Shown here one piece after another: positions 27,363 through 35,180 of a DNA stretch of 64,000 nt. The notes under the pieces are model-generated. The model was not told where the DNA came from. It did no database searches and saw only the letters and a list, made by a program, of their open reading frames with translations. Positions within the stretch are counted from its first letter, which is position 1. Each line of letters opens with the position of its first letter. This DNA is from Sphingosinicella microcystinivorans (GTDB lineage Bacteria; Pseudomonadota; Alphaproteobacteria; Sphingomonadales; Sphingomonadaceae). Location of the stretch: positions 124,001 to 188,000 of the forward strand of contig NZ_RBWX01000009.1 of assembly GCF_003634215.1 (NCBI RefSeq), read 5' to 3'. The position numbers were made by a program, and so were the translations under genes.

Positions 27363-27803
27363 TCAGACAGGAACCGCCGTTAGAATGCGGACCTGCCGAA
27401 CGTTTGACGCGCCAAGAGCAGCGCGTGACGCAACAAGCAGTGCCGCGCGCATCGCTTCGATGTCGAGCCGGTCGGCGCTTTCGGCAACGAGACCGGACTG
27501 CCACGCCGCTGCGTTTACCGCGTGGCGCACCTCCGGCACCCGATCGCGAACCCAGGCGCGGCGGGTGCGCGGCACCTCCAGCGTGAAGGCGACGACGACG
27601 TAGCTCTGCGGACCGGACGCGCCCATCACCGGCAGCGTCATGCGCTCGACGGGAACATAAGCGACGTCCGAGGCTTCGGCTGTCTGCCGACGAAAACTCT
27701 CGCCGCCAAGCACGCTCGCGGTAACAAGCACGCCGAGCAGCGCACCGGCGAGACCCGCCAGCAGTGTCCACCCTCCCTGCCGTGCTTCACGCACCATGCT
27801 CAT
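27363..27803 (-). CDS. FliL-like single-pass membrane protein
   Basis: A 146-residue protein with one N-terminal membrane helix (about residues 12-34, WTLLAGLAGALLGVLVTASVL), a short linker and a domain with the FliL pattern: YVPVERMTLPV, SYVVVAFTLEVP, then helices with VRHAVNAAAW and LDIEAMRAALL and a final VRQVRILTAVPV. No flagellar genes are nearby; the gene is the last of the riboflavin/nusB/thiL operon and overlaps thiL by 17 nt, so a flagellar role is doubtful. The ATG at 27803 follows GGGG closely; ATG 27797 is the alternative. Confidence 0.65.
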   Translation of the reverse strand: MSMVREARQGGWTLLAGLAGALLGVLVTASVLGGESFRRQTAEASDVAYVPVERMTLPVMGASGPQSYVVVAFTLEVPRTRRAWVRDRVPEVRHAVNAAAWQSGLVAESADRLDIEAMRAALLVASRAALGASNVRQVRILTAVPV

Positions 27804-28743
27804 ACCCCAAACGCGACACCGGCACAGGCGCACCGCCCTCGCCGATTACCGAAAACCCTTCGCCAGCCTCCACGTGGCCGACACGCGTGAGCCTAAGCCG
27901 CGCGGCTTCTGAAAGCGTTAAGAGTGCGGCGCGGCTTTCCGGCGGCGCTGCGATCAGCAGTTCATAGTCGTCGCCTGCGCTCGCCGCGGCGAGGCGTCCC
28001 GCGTCGCCCGACGCCAGCCGCGCAGCGGCGGCTTCCGAGAGCGGCACGTCGGCGAGCGTGATTTCGATGCGTACGCCCGATACCTTCGCCATGCGCGCGG
28101 CATCGATGAGGAGGCCGTCCGACACATCCATCGCCGCGTGTGCGCCCGCGCCCGCGAGGCCCTGCCCCATTGCAAGACGCGGGACAGGCAGGCGGTAGCG
28201 GCGGAGCAGCGCAGCGTCGTGCGGCGCTTCGCCGAGCGCGATCGCAAGACCGAGCCCGGCATCCCCGATCGTGCCTGTGACATACAGATCATCGCCCGCT
28301 CGCGCGCCCGTGCGCGACAGCGATTGCCCGCGCGGCACGTGACCGATCGCCGTGCAGCCGAGAACGGCAGACGCCGCGCCTGTGGTCGTGTCGCCGCCAA
28401 AGAGCGCGGTGCCGTGTTCGACAAGCACGCGCGCGAGACCCGAGGCGAAACGTTCGAGCCAGGCATCATCCGGCCGTGCAAGACCGAGACCGATGAGAAC
28501 GCCTGCGGGCTCGGCGCCCTTGGCGGCGAGATCGGAGAGGTTCACGGCCACGAGTTTCCACGCGATATCGGAAGGATCATCCGTGCCGAGATAGTGGACG
28601 CCCTCGACGATCACATCGTGCGTCAGCACGAGTTCACGGCCCATGGGCGGGGACCACACTGCTGCATCATCGGCAAGTCCGCGCGCGGCGGGGTGCGTCG
28701 CGATCGGACGCAGCAGCCGTTCGATGATTTCGCCTTCGCGCAT
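27787..28743 (-). CDS. thiL: Thiamine-monophosphate kinase
   Basis: A 318-residue PurM-like enzyme phosphorylating thiamine monophosphate to the active cofactor. Signature elements: GLADDAAVW, VLTHDVIVEGVHYL, DIAWKLVAVNLSDLAAKGAEP, LFGGDTTTG, VTGTIGDAGLGL, AMDVSDGLLIDAARMA and SAGDDYELL. It follows nusB with a 23-nt gap and overlaps the FliL-like gene, a standard alphaproteobacterial order. Confidence 0.95.
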   Translation of the reverse strand: MREGEIIERLLRPIATHPAARGLADDAAVWSPPMGRELVLTHDVIVEGVHYLGTDDPSDIAWKLVAVNLSDLAAKGAEPAGVLIGLGLARPDDAWLERFASGLARVLVEHGTALFGGDTTTGAASAVLGCTAIGHVPRGQSLSRTGARAGDDLYVTGTIGDAGLGLAIALGEAPHDAALLRRYRLPVPRLAMGQGLAGAGAHAAMDVSDGLLIDAARMAKVSGVRIEITLADVPLSEAAAARLASGDAGRLAAASAGDDYELLIAAPPESRAALLTLSEAARLRLTRVGHVEAGEGFSVIGEGGAPVPVSRLGYEHGA

Positions 28744-28766
28744 TTCGCCTTGGTAGCGCGGGCGCG

Positions 28767-29240
28767 CTATTCGCGCACGTCCTTCGCGATGCGGTCCAGC
28801 AGGCCGTTCACGAACCCGGCTTCGCGCGCTTCGTAAAACGCCTTCGCGACATCGACATATTCGCTGATCGCGGCTGCACGCGGCACATCGAGACGGGCAA
28901 CGAGTTCATAGACGCCGCAGCGCAGAATCTGCCGCATCGGCCGGTCCAGCCGATCGAGCGTCCAGCCTTCGGCCAGCGCGCCGGCGATGCGTTCATCGAT
29001 CTCCGCCTCGCGCGCGGCGACGCCGGAAACGAGATCGTCGAAGAAGTCGGCGTCGGCAGGGGCAAACGCCGTATCCTCGATGGTGCGGCCGAGACGGTGT
29101 TCATGGAATTCCCGCAGCAGCTTCGGGATCGGGTCGCCCGACATCTCACGCTGATAAAGCGCCTGAACAGCGGCGAGACGCGCTGTCGCGCGGGACGGTC
29201 TTTGGGTTTTCGCTTTGGGGGAGGAGGTCTTGGAGGACAT
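28767..29240 (-). CDS. nusB: Transcription antitermination factor NusB
   Basis: A 157-residue all-helical protein: ARLAAVQALYQREMSG, DDLVSGVAAREAEIDERIAGALAEGWTLDRLDRPMRQILRCGVYEL and AISEYVDVAKAFYEAREAGFVNGLLDRIA are the NusB family core. It binds boxA RNA with NusE/S10 in rRNA antitermination. The first 17 residues are basic and probably disordered. It follows ribH, as in many proteobacteria. Confidence 0.96.
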   Translation of the reverse strand: MSSKTSSPKAKTQRPSRATARLAAVQALYQREMSGDPIPKLLREFHEHRLGRTIEDTAFAPADADFFDDLVSGVAAREAEIDERIAGALAEGWTLDRLDRPMRQILRCGVYELVARLDVPRAAAISEYVDVAKAFYEAREAGFVNGLLDRIAKDVRE

Positions 29241-29290
29241 GGCGCGCTATGTAGAGCCGCCGCCCCCGAAACCCAAGCACCAAAGATGCC

Positions 29291-29710
29291 TCAGTCGAAA
29301 CGGCCTTTGAGTTCGAGGAGCGTGAGCGCCGCCTTGGCGGCCTCACCGCCCTTGTCCTTCTGCTTCGGATCAGCGCGGACGAGCGCCTGCGCCTCGTTCT
29401 CGACGGTGAGGATTCCATTCCCCACGGGGAGCCCATCCATGGTGAGCGCCATCAAGCCGCGCGCGCTTTCGCCCGCCACGATCTCGAAGTGATACGTTTC
29501 GCCGCGAATGACGACGCCGATGCCGACGAACGCATCATAGCGACCGGATTCGGCCGCGAGCGCGATGGCGCCCGGGATTTCGAGCGCACCGGGAACGGTG
29601 ATCGTTTCGTGGCTGTGCCCCGCATCCTCGATCGCGGCACGCGTGCCCGCGAGCAGCATGTCGTTGAGGTGCGCATAGAAACGGGCTTCGACGATGAGGA
29701 CACGTGCCAT
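29291..29710 (-). CDS. ribH: 6,7-dimethyl-8-ribityllumazine synthase
   Basis: A 139-residue subunit of the lumazine synthase shell, condensing ribitylaminouracil and dihydroxybutanone phosphate. It has [60 protein letters not shown] and the late [13 protein letters not shown]. The active-site His usual in the GxTxH segment appears in GETYHFE. The ATG at 29710 was chosen as the family start; a longer frame upstream runs into ribBX. It lies between ribBX and nusB. Confidence 0.95.
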   Translation of the reverse strand: MARVLIVEARFYAHLNDMLLAGTRAAIEDAGHSHETITVPGALEIPGAIALAAESGRYDAFVGIGVVIRGETYHFEIVAGESARGLMALTMDGLPVGNGILTVENEAQALVRADPKQKDKGGEAAKAALTLLELKGRFD

Positions 29711-29729
29711 GAACGGCCTTTCGGTAATC

Positions 29730-31001
29730 TCAGTTGGAGGGAATGGGCCGTTCGCCGACGACGTTGATACCATAACCTTCGATCGCGACGATATTGCGAT
29801 GGGCATTGGTGAGCAGGATCATGTCGTGGATACCGAGATCGGCGAGGATCTGCGCACCGATGCCGTAGGAGCGCAGGTCCATGTCGCCGCCGCGTTCGCC
29901 CGAGATTTCGCGGGTCAGGCTATCCGCCCCGGAGCCGGTGAGCAGGACGATGACACCTGAACCGACACGCCCGATCTCTTCCATCGAACGCTGCAGGATG
30001 CGCTTGCGCGGGCCGGGCTGGCCGAGGACGTCCGAGAAGATCGAAAGCCCGTGCATACGCACCAGCGTCGGCTCATCCGCGCTGATCTTGCCCTTCTGGA
30101 GAACGACGTTGACCGAGCCGTCGATCTTGTTGCGATAGGAAAGCACCCGCCAGTCCCCGCCGTAGTCCGACGTGAACGGCGCCTGCGCGACACATTCGAC
30201 GAGGTGATCGTGGCGGCGGCGATAGGCGATCAGATCGCGGATCGTGCCCATCTTGAGACCGTGAAGGCGCGCGAAGGGGACAAGATCGTCCATACGCGCC
30301 ATCGTGCCGTCGTCCTTCATGATCTCGCAGATCACGCCGGAAGGATTGAGCCCGGCGAGACGGGCGACATCGACAGCGGCCTCTGTGTGGCCGGTGCGCA
30401 CGAGCACGCCGCCGTCGCGCGCGACGAGGGGAAAGACGTGGCCGGGCGTCACAATGTCGTCGGAACCCCGCGCGGAATCGATGGCGACCGCGACCGTTCT
30501 TGCACGATCAGCCGCTGAAATGCCGGTGGTGACGCCCTGCCGCGCCTCGATCGAGACGGTGAAGGCGGTTTCGTGCCGCGTACCGTTCTGGCGGCTCATC
30601 AGGCCGAGGCCGAGCTGGTCGACACGCGCCTTCGTCATCGCGAGACAAATGAGACCGCGACCGTGTGTTGCCATGAAGTTGATCGCATCCGGCGTCGCCA
30701 TCTGCGCCGGGATGATGAGGTCGCCCTCGTTCTCGCGATCCTCGTCGTCGACAAGGATGAACATGCGACCGTTGCGCGCCTCCTCGATGATCTCCTCGAT
30801 CGGGACGAGCGCCGGGCGATCACTGTTCGAGGCCATGTACAGCTCCAGCTTGCGGAGCGTTTCGGCAGTTGGGTTCCAATCCGGCGAATCCATATCGCGA
30901 AGCGTATTGGCGTGAAGGCCCGCCGCTCGGGCGAGACCGGAGCGCGACACGTCCCCCTTGGAGACAAGGCCGCGAATCGTTTCGATTAGAATTTGGCTCA
31001 T
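29730..31001 (-). CDS. ribB: 3,4-dihydroxy-2-butanone-4-phosphate synthase with N-terminal HTH and degenerate GTP cyclohydrolase II domain (RibBX type)
   Basis: A 423-residue three-part protein. Residues about 1-58 contain a helix-turn-helix-like segment ([22 protein letters not shown]). Residues about 65-270 are the DHBP synthase domain, with acidic metal-binding [49 protein letters not shown] and [16 protein letters not shown], and it should be active. The last 150 residues resemble GTP cyclohydrolase II but lack the Zn-binding cysteine cluster (C-x10-CDC), reading [14 protein letters not shown] there, so that activity is predicted absent. Start 31001 was preferred over 31043. It sits between ribE and ribH. 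Confidence 0.9.
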   Translation of the reverse strand: MSQILIETIRGLVSKGDVSRSGLARAAGLHANTLRDMDSPDWNPTAETLRKLELYMASNSDRPALVPIEEIIEEARNGRMFILVDDEDRENEGDLIIPAQMATPDAINFMATHGRGLICLAMTKARVDQLGLGLMSRQNGTRHETAFTVSIEARQGVTTGISAADRARTVAVAIDSARGSDDIVTPGHVFPLVARDGGVLVRTGHTEAAVDVARLAGLNPSGVICEIMKDDGTMARMDDLVPFARLHGLKMGTIRDLIAYRRRHDHLVECVAQAPFTSDYGGDWRVLSYRNKIDGSVNVVLQKGKISADEPTLVRMHGLSIFSDVLGQPGPRKRILQRSMEEIGRVGSGVIVLLTGSGADSLTREISGERGGDMDLRSYGIGAQILADLGIHDMILLTNAHRNIVAIEGYGINVVGERPIPSN

Positions 31002-31060
31002 GTCGATATGCGTATCACACTCCGATGTGATCACAATCATCATTTATCACAGGGACATGT

Positions 31061-31663
31061 TCAGCTTGCGACGTCACGCATCCTGCCGATATAACGGGCG
31101 AGTACGTCGATTTCTATGTTCACCGCGTCTCCCGCACCCGCACCGCCGAACGTGGTGTGCGCGGCACTGTGCGGAATCAGGTTGAACGAAAGCACGACGC
31201 CTTCCGCCGTATCCTCGACCGTGTTGACGGTCAACGACACACCGTCGAGCGCAACGGAGCCCTTGGGTGCGATGAACGCGGCGACGTTCTTCGGTGCGGC
31301 GATGCGGAACGTGTGGCTGTCGCCCACCGCCGCGATCGATTCGATGCGGCCGACGGCATCGACATGGCCGGTGACGATATGGCCGCCGAGTTCGTCGCCA
31401 ACCTTCAGCGCCCGCTCGAGATTGAGCCGCGCACCCTGCTGCCAGCGCGCGCCAGCCGTCTTGGAGAGGGTTTCGGCTGACACATCGACTGCGAACCAGT
31501 CCGCGCCTTTGTCCACCACGGTAAGGCACACGCCCGCGCAGGCAATGGAAGCGCCCATGTCGACGCCCGTCATGTCGTAGCCGCAGGCGATGGTGAGCCG
31601 CGTGTCGCCCCGCGCTTCGACTTTTGTGACGGTACCGATGTCGGTGATGATGCCGGTGAACAT
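31061..31663 (-). CDS. ribE: Riboflavin synthase, alpha subunit
   Basis: A 200-residue protein with two tandem lumazine-binding repeats: MFTGIITDIGTVTKVE...SIACAGVCLTVVDKG, then GHIVTGHVDAVGRIESI...SVALDGVSLTVNTVE. It dismutates two lumazines into riboflavin. The MFTGI start at 31663 is diagnostic. It follows ribD by 10 nt and precedes ribBX, completing the riboflavin pathway except a true GTP cyclohydrolase II. Confidence 0.95.
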   Translation of the reverse strand: MFTGIITDIGTVTKVEARGDTRLTIACGYDMTGVDMGASIACAGVCLTVVDKGADWFAVDVSAETLSKTAGARWQQGARLNLERALKVGDELGGHIVTGHVDAVGRIESIAAVGDSHTFRIAAPKNVAAFIAPKGSVALDGVSLTVNTVEDTAEGVVLSFNLIPHSAAHTTFGGAGAGDAVNIEIDVLARYIGRMRDVAS

Positions 31664-31673
31664 GGCGCCCCCT

Positions 31674-32666
31674 CTAGCGCGTCCGCGCGTAGACTTCGAG
31701 TCGGTCGTTGCCGAACGTGCGTGTTTCGGCAAGCCGCCAGCGCCCGTGCGCGTCGGCCAGCCGTTCGAGGCCGAGGCGTCCAACGCCGGGCGCGCCGTCG
31801 CCGAGCACGATGGGGGCGCGGTAAACAAGCATTCGATCAACGAGATCGGCGGCCAGCAGCGTACTCGCCGTGGCCGGCCCACCCTCCACAAACACATCGT
31901 TCACGGCCAGCCCGCACAGATCGTCGACCGACGCCAGCAACAGCGGATCGCGCGCCGCGAACTTCGCGGCCCCCGGAATGGCATCAAGGGTCGCGCTGAG
32001 CACGGCGGGACGCGGGCTGCGATCTTCAAGCCCCGGCAAGCGCACGTCGAGCGAAGGATCGTCAGCTTCGAGCGTGCCCCGCCCGACGACGATCACGTCT
32101 GCAAGCGCCCGCTCCAGATGAACATGGGCACGCGCCTCCGGCCCCGTTATCCATTGGCTTTCGCCACCCGGCATCGACACGCGTCCGTCGATCGACGTGG
32201 CGAGCTTCAGCGTGATGCGCGGACGGCCGCGTTCCATGCGGGAGAAGAACCCCGCCATCGCCGCGCGCGCCGCAGCCTCCCCCTCGCTGACAGACACCGA
32301 GACCCCGGCATCCCTGAGGCGCGCGGCACCCTGACCCGCCGTTCGCGGATCGGGATCGAGCACGGCGATGTGAACGGCCGAAACACCCGATGCGATGATG
32401 AGATCGGCACAGGCCGGCCCCCGCGCACTGACATGGGCACAAGGCTCCAGGCTGACATAAAGTTCAGCGCCCCGCGCGGCTTCGTCCGCAGCTTCCAGAG
32501 CGACGGCTTCGGCATGAGGGCGTCCGCCGGGCTGCGTCCAGCCGCGCGCGATCACGATGCCGTCCTTCACGACAAGGCAGCCGACATTGGGATTGGGCGC
32601 GGTGCGACCGAGGCCGCGCCGCGAGAGGCGAATGGCGGCCTCCATCAGCCGCGCCGCCTCACTCAT
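31674..32666 (-). CDS. ribD: Bifunctional riboflavin biosynthesis deaminase/reductase
   Basis: A 330-residue two-domain enzyme. The N-terminal deaminase has the Zn ligands in PGGRPHAEAVAL and EPCAHVSARGPACADLI; the C-terminal reductase starts at ITLKLATSIDGRVSMPGGESQWITGPEAR and includes VIVVGRGTLEADDPSL and FVEGGPATASTLL. It performs the second and third steps of riboflavin synthesis. Somewhat shorter than the usual 360-380 residues, chiefly in the reductase domain. Its start overlaps the upstream membrane protein gene (ATGA); no FMN riboswitch can be fitted there. Confidence 0.94.
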   Translation of the reverse strand: MSEAARLMEAAIRLSRRGLGRTAPNPNVGCLVVKDGIVIARGWTQPGGRPHAEAVALEAADEAARGAELYVSLEPCAHVSARGPACADLIIASGVSAVHIAVLDPDPRTAGQGAARLRDAGVSVSVSEGEAAARAAMAGFFSRMERGRPRITLKLATSIDGRVSMPGGESQWITGPEARAHVHLERALADVIVVGRGTLEADDPSLDVRLPGLEDRSPRPAVLSATLDAIPGAAKFAARDPLLLASVDDLCGLAVNDVFVEGGPATASTLLAADLVDRMLVYRAPIVLGDGAPGVGRLGLERLADAHGRWRLAETRTFGNDRLEVYARTR

Positions 32667-33019
32667 TCGCTTGCCGGCTCTTTGGTTTCGGGCTGGGCTG
32701 CAGGCTGGGCAGCAGGGTCAGCAGCAGCCTTGTCGGCATTGATATCGAGCTGCGCGGCAATTGCGTCCGCCTGTTCCTGCATCAGCCGCTCTTCTTCCTC
32801 CTGCTCTGCGAGCGCCTCGGCACGCGAGCGTCCGTCCTCCCAGTTCTTGAAATAGGCGATGATCGGATCGGGCGGGAGGTAGCCGAAGCGGTTCTCGATC
32901 AAGAACGTGAACATGATGATGAAGGTCATCAGCACCGAAAGGCTGCCGATGACCCACTGCCGCCGTTCGACAGCGGCGATGCGAGCGCGGATGCGTCCGA
33001 AAATTGTGGCGGTGCTCAT
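32663..33019 (-). CDS. Hypothetical single-pass membrane protein
   Basis: A 118-residue protein I do not recognise by name. A basic N-terminal segment (FGRIRARIAAVERRQ) leads into one membrane helix (about residues 23-42, VIGSLSVLMTFIIMFTFLI), then a conserved-looking FGYLPPDPIIAYFKNWEDGRS, an acidic coiled-coil-like Glu/Gln stretch and an Ala/Pro/Glu-rich tail. It overlaps ribD (ATGA) and follows a TonB gene by 55 nt. Its role in this operon is unknown. Confidence 0.7.
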   Translation of the reverse strand: MSTATIFGRIRARIAAVERRQWVIGSLSVLMTFIIMFTFLIENRFGYLPPDPIIAYFKNWEDGRSRAEALAEQEEEERLMQEQADAIAAQLDINADKAAADPAAQPAAQPETKEPASE

Positions 33020-33074
33020 GCGGGGCCACAGATAGGGTTTCGAACGCACCCGCGCCAGTGCCTGCGTTATACCT

Positions 33075-33716
33075 TTATGGGTTCAGCACGAATGTCACCG
33101 TGATCTGGTGACGACTTTCTACCGCCACCCCGTCGCGGGTCGCCGGGCGGAAGCGCCACGCCGAGAGCGCCTGACGGACCGCCGCGCTATCAAGCCGCGC
33201 ATAACCGCTCGACCGCGCCACGTCGGCATCGGCGACCCGGCCGTCCGCACCCACGAGCACGCTCACCACGACGCTTCCCGCTTCGCCCGCCCGGCGCGAG
33301 GCCGGCGGATAAGCGGGCTGGAAACGATCACGGAAACGCGGATCGATGCTGGCCGCGACGAGCACAGGCTCAGGCACCTGCGTTTGCCCCACCGAACCGG
33401 TCATGTCTGGAACGCGGGGCAGAATCGGGGTCGGGTCGCTCCGCACGATCGGCGCCTGCGGCGTGTCCACGACAAACACGGGTTCGACAACCGTGATGTC
33501 CACCGGGTCTTTCACTGCGGGCGGCGGCGGCGTTTCGGGCTTTGCGGGTTCGACTTGCTCGATCCAGAGCGGCGCCTCCGGGCGAACGATGTTCGGAACC
33601 TTGACGATACCCGTGGCGGTGAGCGCCACATAACCAAGGACGAGGTGAACGGCTGCGGTGATGAGAACGCCGCTGCTGTCTCGCAGGGCACGGGAGGTCG
33701 GGAACACTGACTTCAT
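33075..33716 (-). CDS. TonB family energy transducer
   Basis: A 213-residue protein with an N-terminal signal-anchor helix (about residues 15-35, VLITAAVHLVLGYVALTATGIV), a Pro-rich periplasmic spacer (KPETPPPPAVKDP) and a C-terminal TonB domain: PAYPPASRRAGEAGSVVVSVLVGADGRVADADVARSSGYARLDSAAVRQALSAWRFRP. It would transmit proton-motive force to outer-membrane receptors, but no exbB or exbD is adjacent. I chose ATG 33716 with GGAG upstream. A Zur-like palindrome lies about 92 bp upstream, so zinc control is possible. Confidence 0.88.
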   Translation of the reverse strand: MKSVFPTSRALRDSSGVLITAAVHLVLGYVALTATGIVKVPNIVRPEAPLWIEQVEPAKPETPPPPAVKDPVDITVVEPVFVVDTPQAPIVRSDPTPILPRVPDMTGSVGQTQVPEPVLVAASIDPRFRDRFQPAYPPASRRAGEAGSVVVSVLVGADGRVADADVARSSGYARLDSAAVRQALSAWRFRPATRDGVAVESRHQITVTFVLNP

Positions 33717-33800
33717 CGAACGGCTCCATCCCAAGGGAGGGCGCCCCATGCGTTGCCGAACGGCAGCGCCGCTCCACCACCGACAACATGCCGGCCCGCG

Positions 33801-33815
33801 TGTTATACTATAACA
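33801..33815. promoter_or_regulatory. Perfect palindrome matching the Zur box core
   Basis: TGTTATACTATAACA has two perfect 7-nt arms around one central base. It matches the core TGTTATAnTATAACA known for Zur operators in proteobacteria. It lies between the tonB start (33716) and the 3' end of gltX, in a short AT-rich island, and also contains TATAAC-like -10 sequences for the minus strand, so binding could occlude a tonB promoter. Confidence 0.6.
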
Positions 33816-33851
33816 AGCCCGTCTCGGCCGAACGAATCATTCGCGCGGCGC

Positions 33852-35180
33852 TCAGTTGGTACGGGCGCGTAACCTCTCGAGCGCACCGTCACGACCGATC
33901 AGGAGCACAAGCCCCGCCATTTCCGGACCATGATCGCGGCCCGTGAGCGCGCGGCGGAGCGGCAGGAACAGGTCCTTGCCCTTGCGACCGGTAGACGCCT
34001 TGAGCGCCGCGGTGAGCGCAGACCAGACGCCAGGCTCCCACGGCAGCGATTCGAGCGTGTCGGCGGCAAGGGCGAGGTAGTCTTCCTCACCGGCAAGCGG
34101 TTCCACCGGCCCTTCGATCACCTGCCACCAGTCGGCGGCATCTGCGACGGTTTCGAGATTCGGACGCAGGACCGCCCATGCAGCGGCATCCATGCCCTGC
34201 GGCAGACGATCGGCGACGTCATCGTAATCGAGTTGATGCAGGATGCGCGCATTGAGCTGGCGCAGCTCCGCCTCGTCGAAGCGCGCAGCGGAGCGGCCGA
34301 AGTGCGCGAAATCGAAATGTTCAACGAGCGGATCGAGGCTGGTGACCGGCTCAACGGCATCGGAGGTGCCGAGCCGTGCGAGCAGCGCCGCGATGGCGAC
34401 CGGTTCGATGCCCGCCTCGCGGAAGTGCGCCATGCCCGCCGAACCGAGCCGCTTGGAAAGCGCTCCTTCCGTACCGGTGATGAGCGCCTCGTGCGCGAAG
34501 GCCGGCGGCTTTGCGCCCAGCGCTTCGAACATCTGAATCTGCACGCCCGAATTGGTGACGTGATCCTCGCCGCGGACGACGTGCGTGACCCCCATGTCGA
34601 TATCGTCGATCACCGAGGGCAGCATGTAGAGATAGGAGCCGTCAGCGCGGCGCACGACGGGGTCGCTGAGCGAGGCTGGATCGATGTGCGAATCGCCGCG
34701 AATGAGGTCCTGCCAGTACACGTGCGCGGCGGTATTGAGCCGGAAGCGCCAATGCGGACGCTCTCCTGCTGCCTGCTTAGCCGCAATCTCCTCCGCCGTG
34801 AGCTTCAGCGCGGCACGGTCGTAAACGGGCGGCAGACCGCGCGAGAGCTGGATCTTGCGGCGGACATCAAGGTCTTCGGCGGTTTCGAAGCAGGGGTAGA
34901 CGCGCTCGGCCGCGACCAGCGTTTCGAACTGCTCATCGTAGCGCGCGAGCCGATCGGACTGACGGTATTCGGCATCGGGCACGAGGCCGAGCCAGGTGAG
35001 ATCGGCGCGGATGGCATCGGCGTATTCGGCGCGCGAACGCTCCGTATCCGTATCGTCGAGGCGCAGCAGAAAGCGGCCGCCGTGCTTCCGCGCGAACAGC
35101 CAGTTGTGAAGCGCGGTGCGGACGTTGCCGACGTGAAGATAGCCCGTTGGAGACGGGGCGAAACGTGTGGTGAGGGTCAT
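33852..35180 (-). CDS. gltX: Glutamate--tRNA ligase
   Basis: A 442-residue class I synthetase charging tRNA with glutamate. The HIGH-type motif is SPTGYLHVGN near residue 10; the KMSKS-type motif is GALSKRLGS near residue 240. DDTDTERSR and VVRGEDHVTNS are also conserved. It is slightly shorter than the usual 470 residues and could be one of two GltX paralogues, as is common in alphaproteobacteria. Its start overlaps the stop of nadE (ATGA). Confidence 0.94.
   Translation of the reverse strand: MTLTTRFAPSPTGYLHVGNVRTALHNWLFARKHGGRFLLRLDDTDTERSRAEYADAIRADLTWLGLVPDAEYRQSDRLARYDEQFETLVAAERVYPCFETAEDLDVRRKIQLSRGLPPVYDRAALKLTAEEIAAKQAAGERPHWRFRLNTAAHVYWQDLIRGDSHIDPASLSDPVVRRADGSYLYMLPSVIDDIDMGVTHVVRGEDHVTNSGVQIQMFEALGAKPPAFAHEALITGTEGALSKRLGSAGMAHFREAGIEPVAIAALLARLGTSDAVEPVTSLDPLVEHFDFAHFGRSAARFDEAELRQLNARILHQLDYDDVADRLPQGMDAAAWAVLRPNLETVADAADWWQVIEGPVEPLAGEEDYLALAADTLESLPWEPGVWSALTAALKASTGRKGKDLFLPLRRALTGRDHGPEMAGLVLLIGRDGALERLRARTN

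Noticed and set aside
33717-33851. FMN riboswitch for the riboflavin operon
   Set aside because: The region upstream of tonB has none of the conserved RFN stems, and ribD itself overlaps the preceding gene, leaving no room for a leader.
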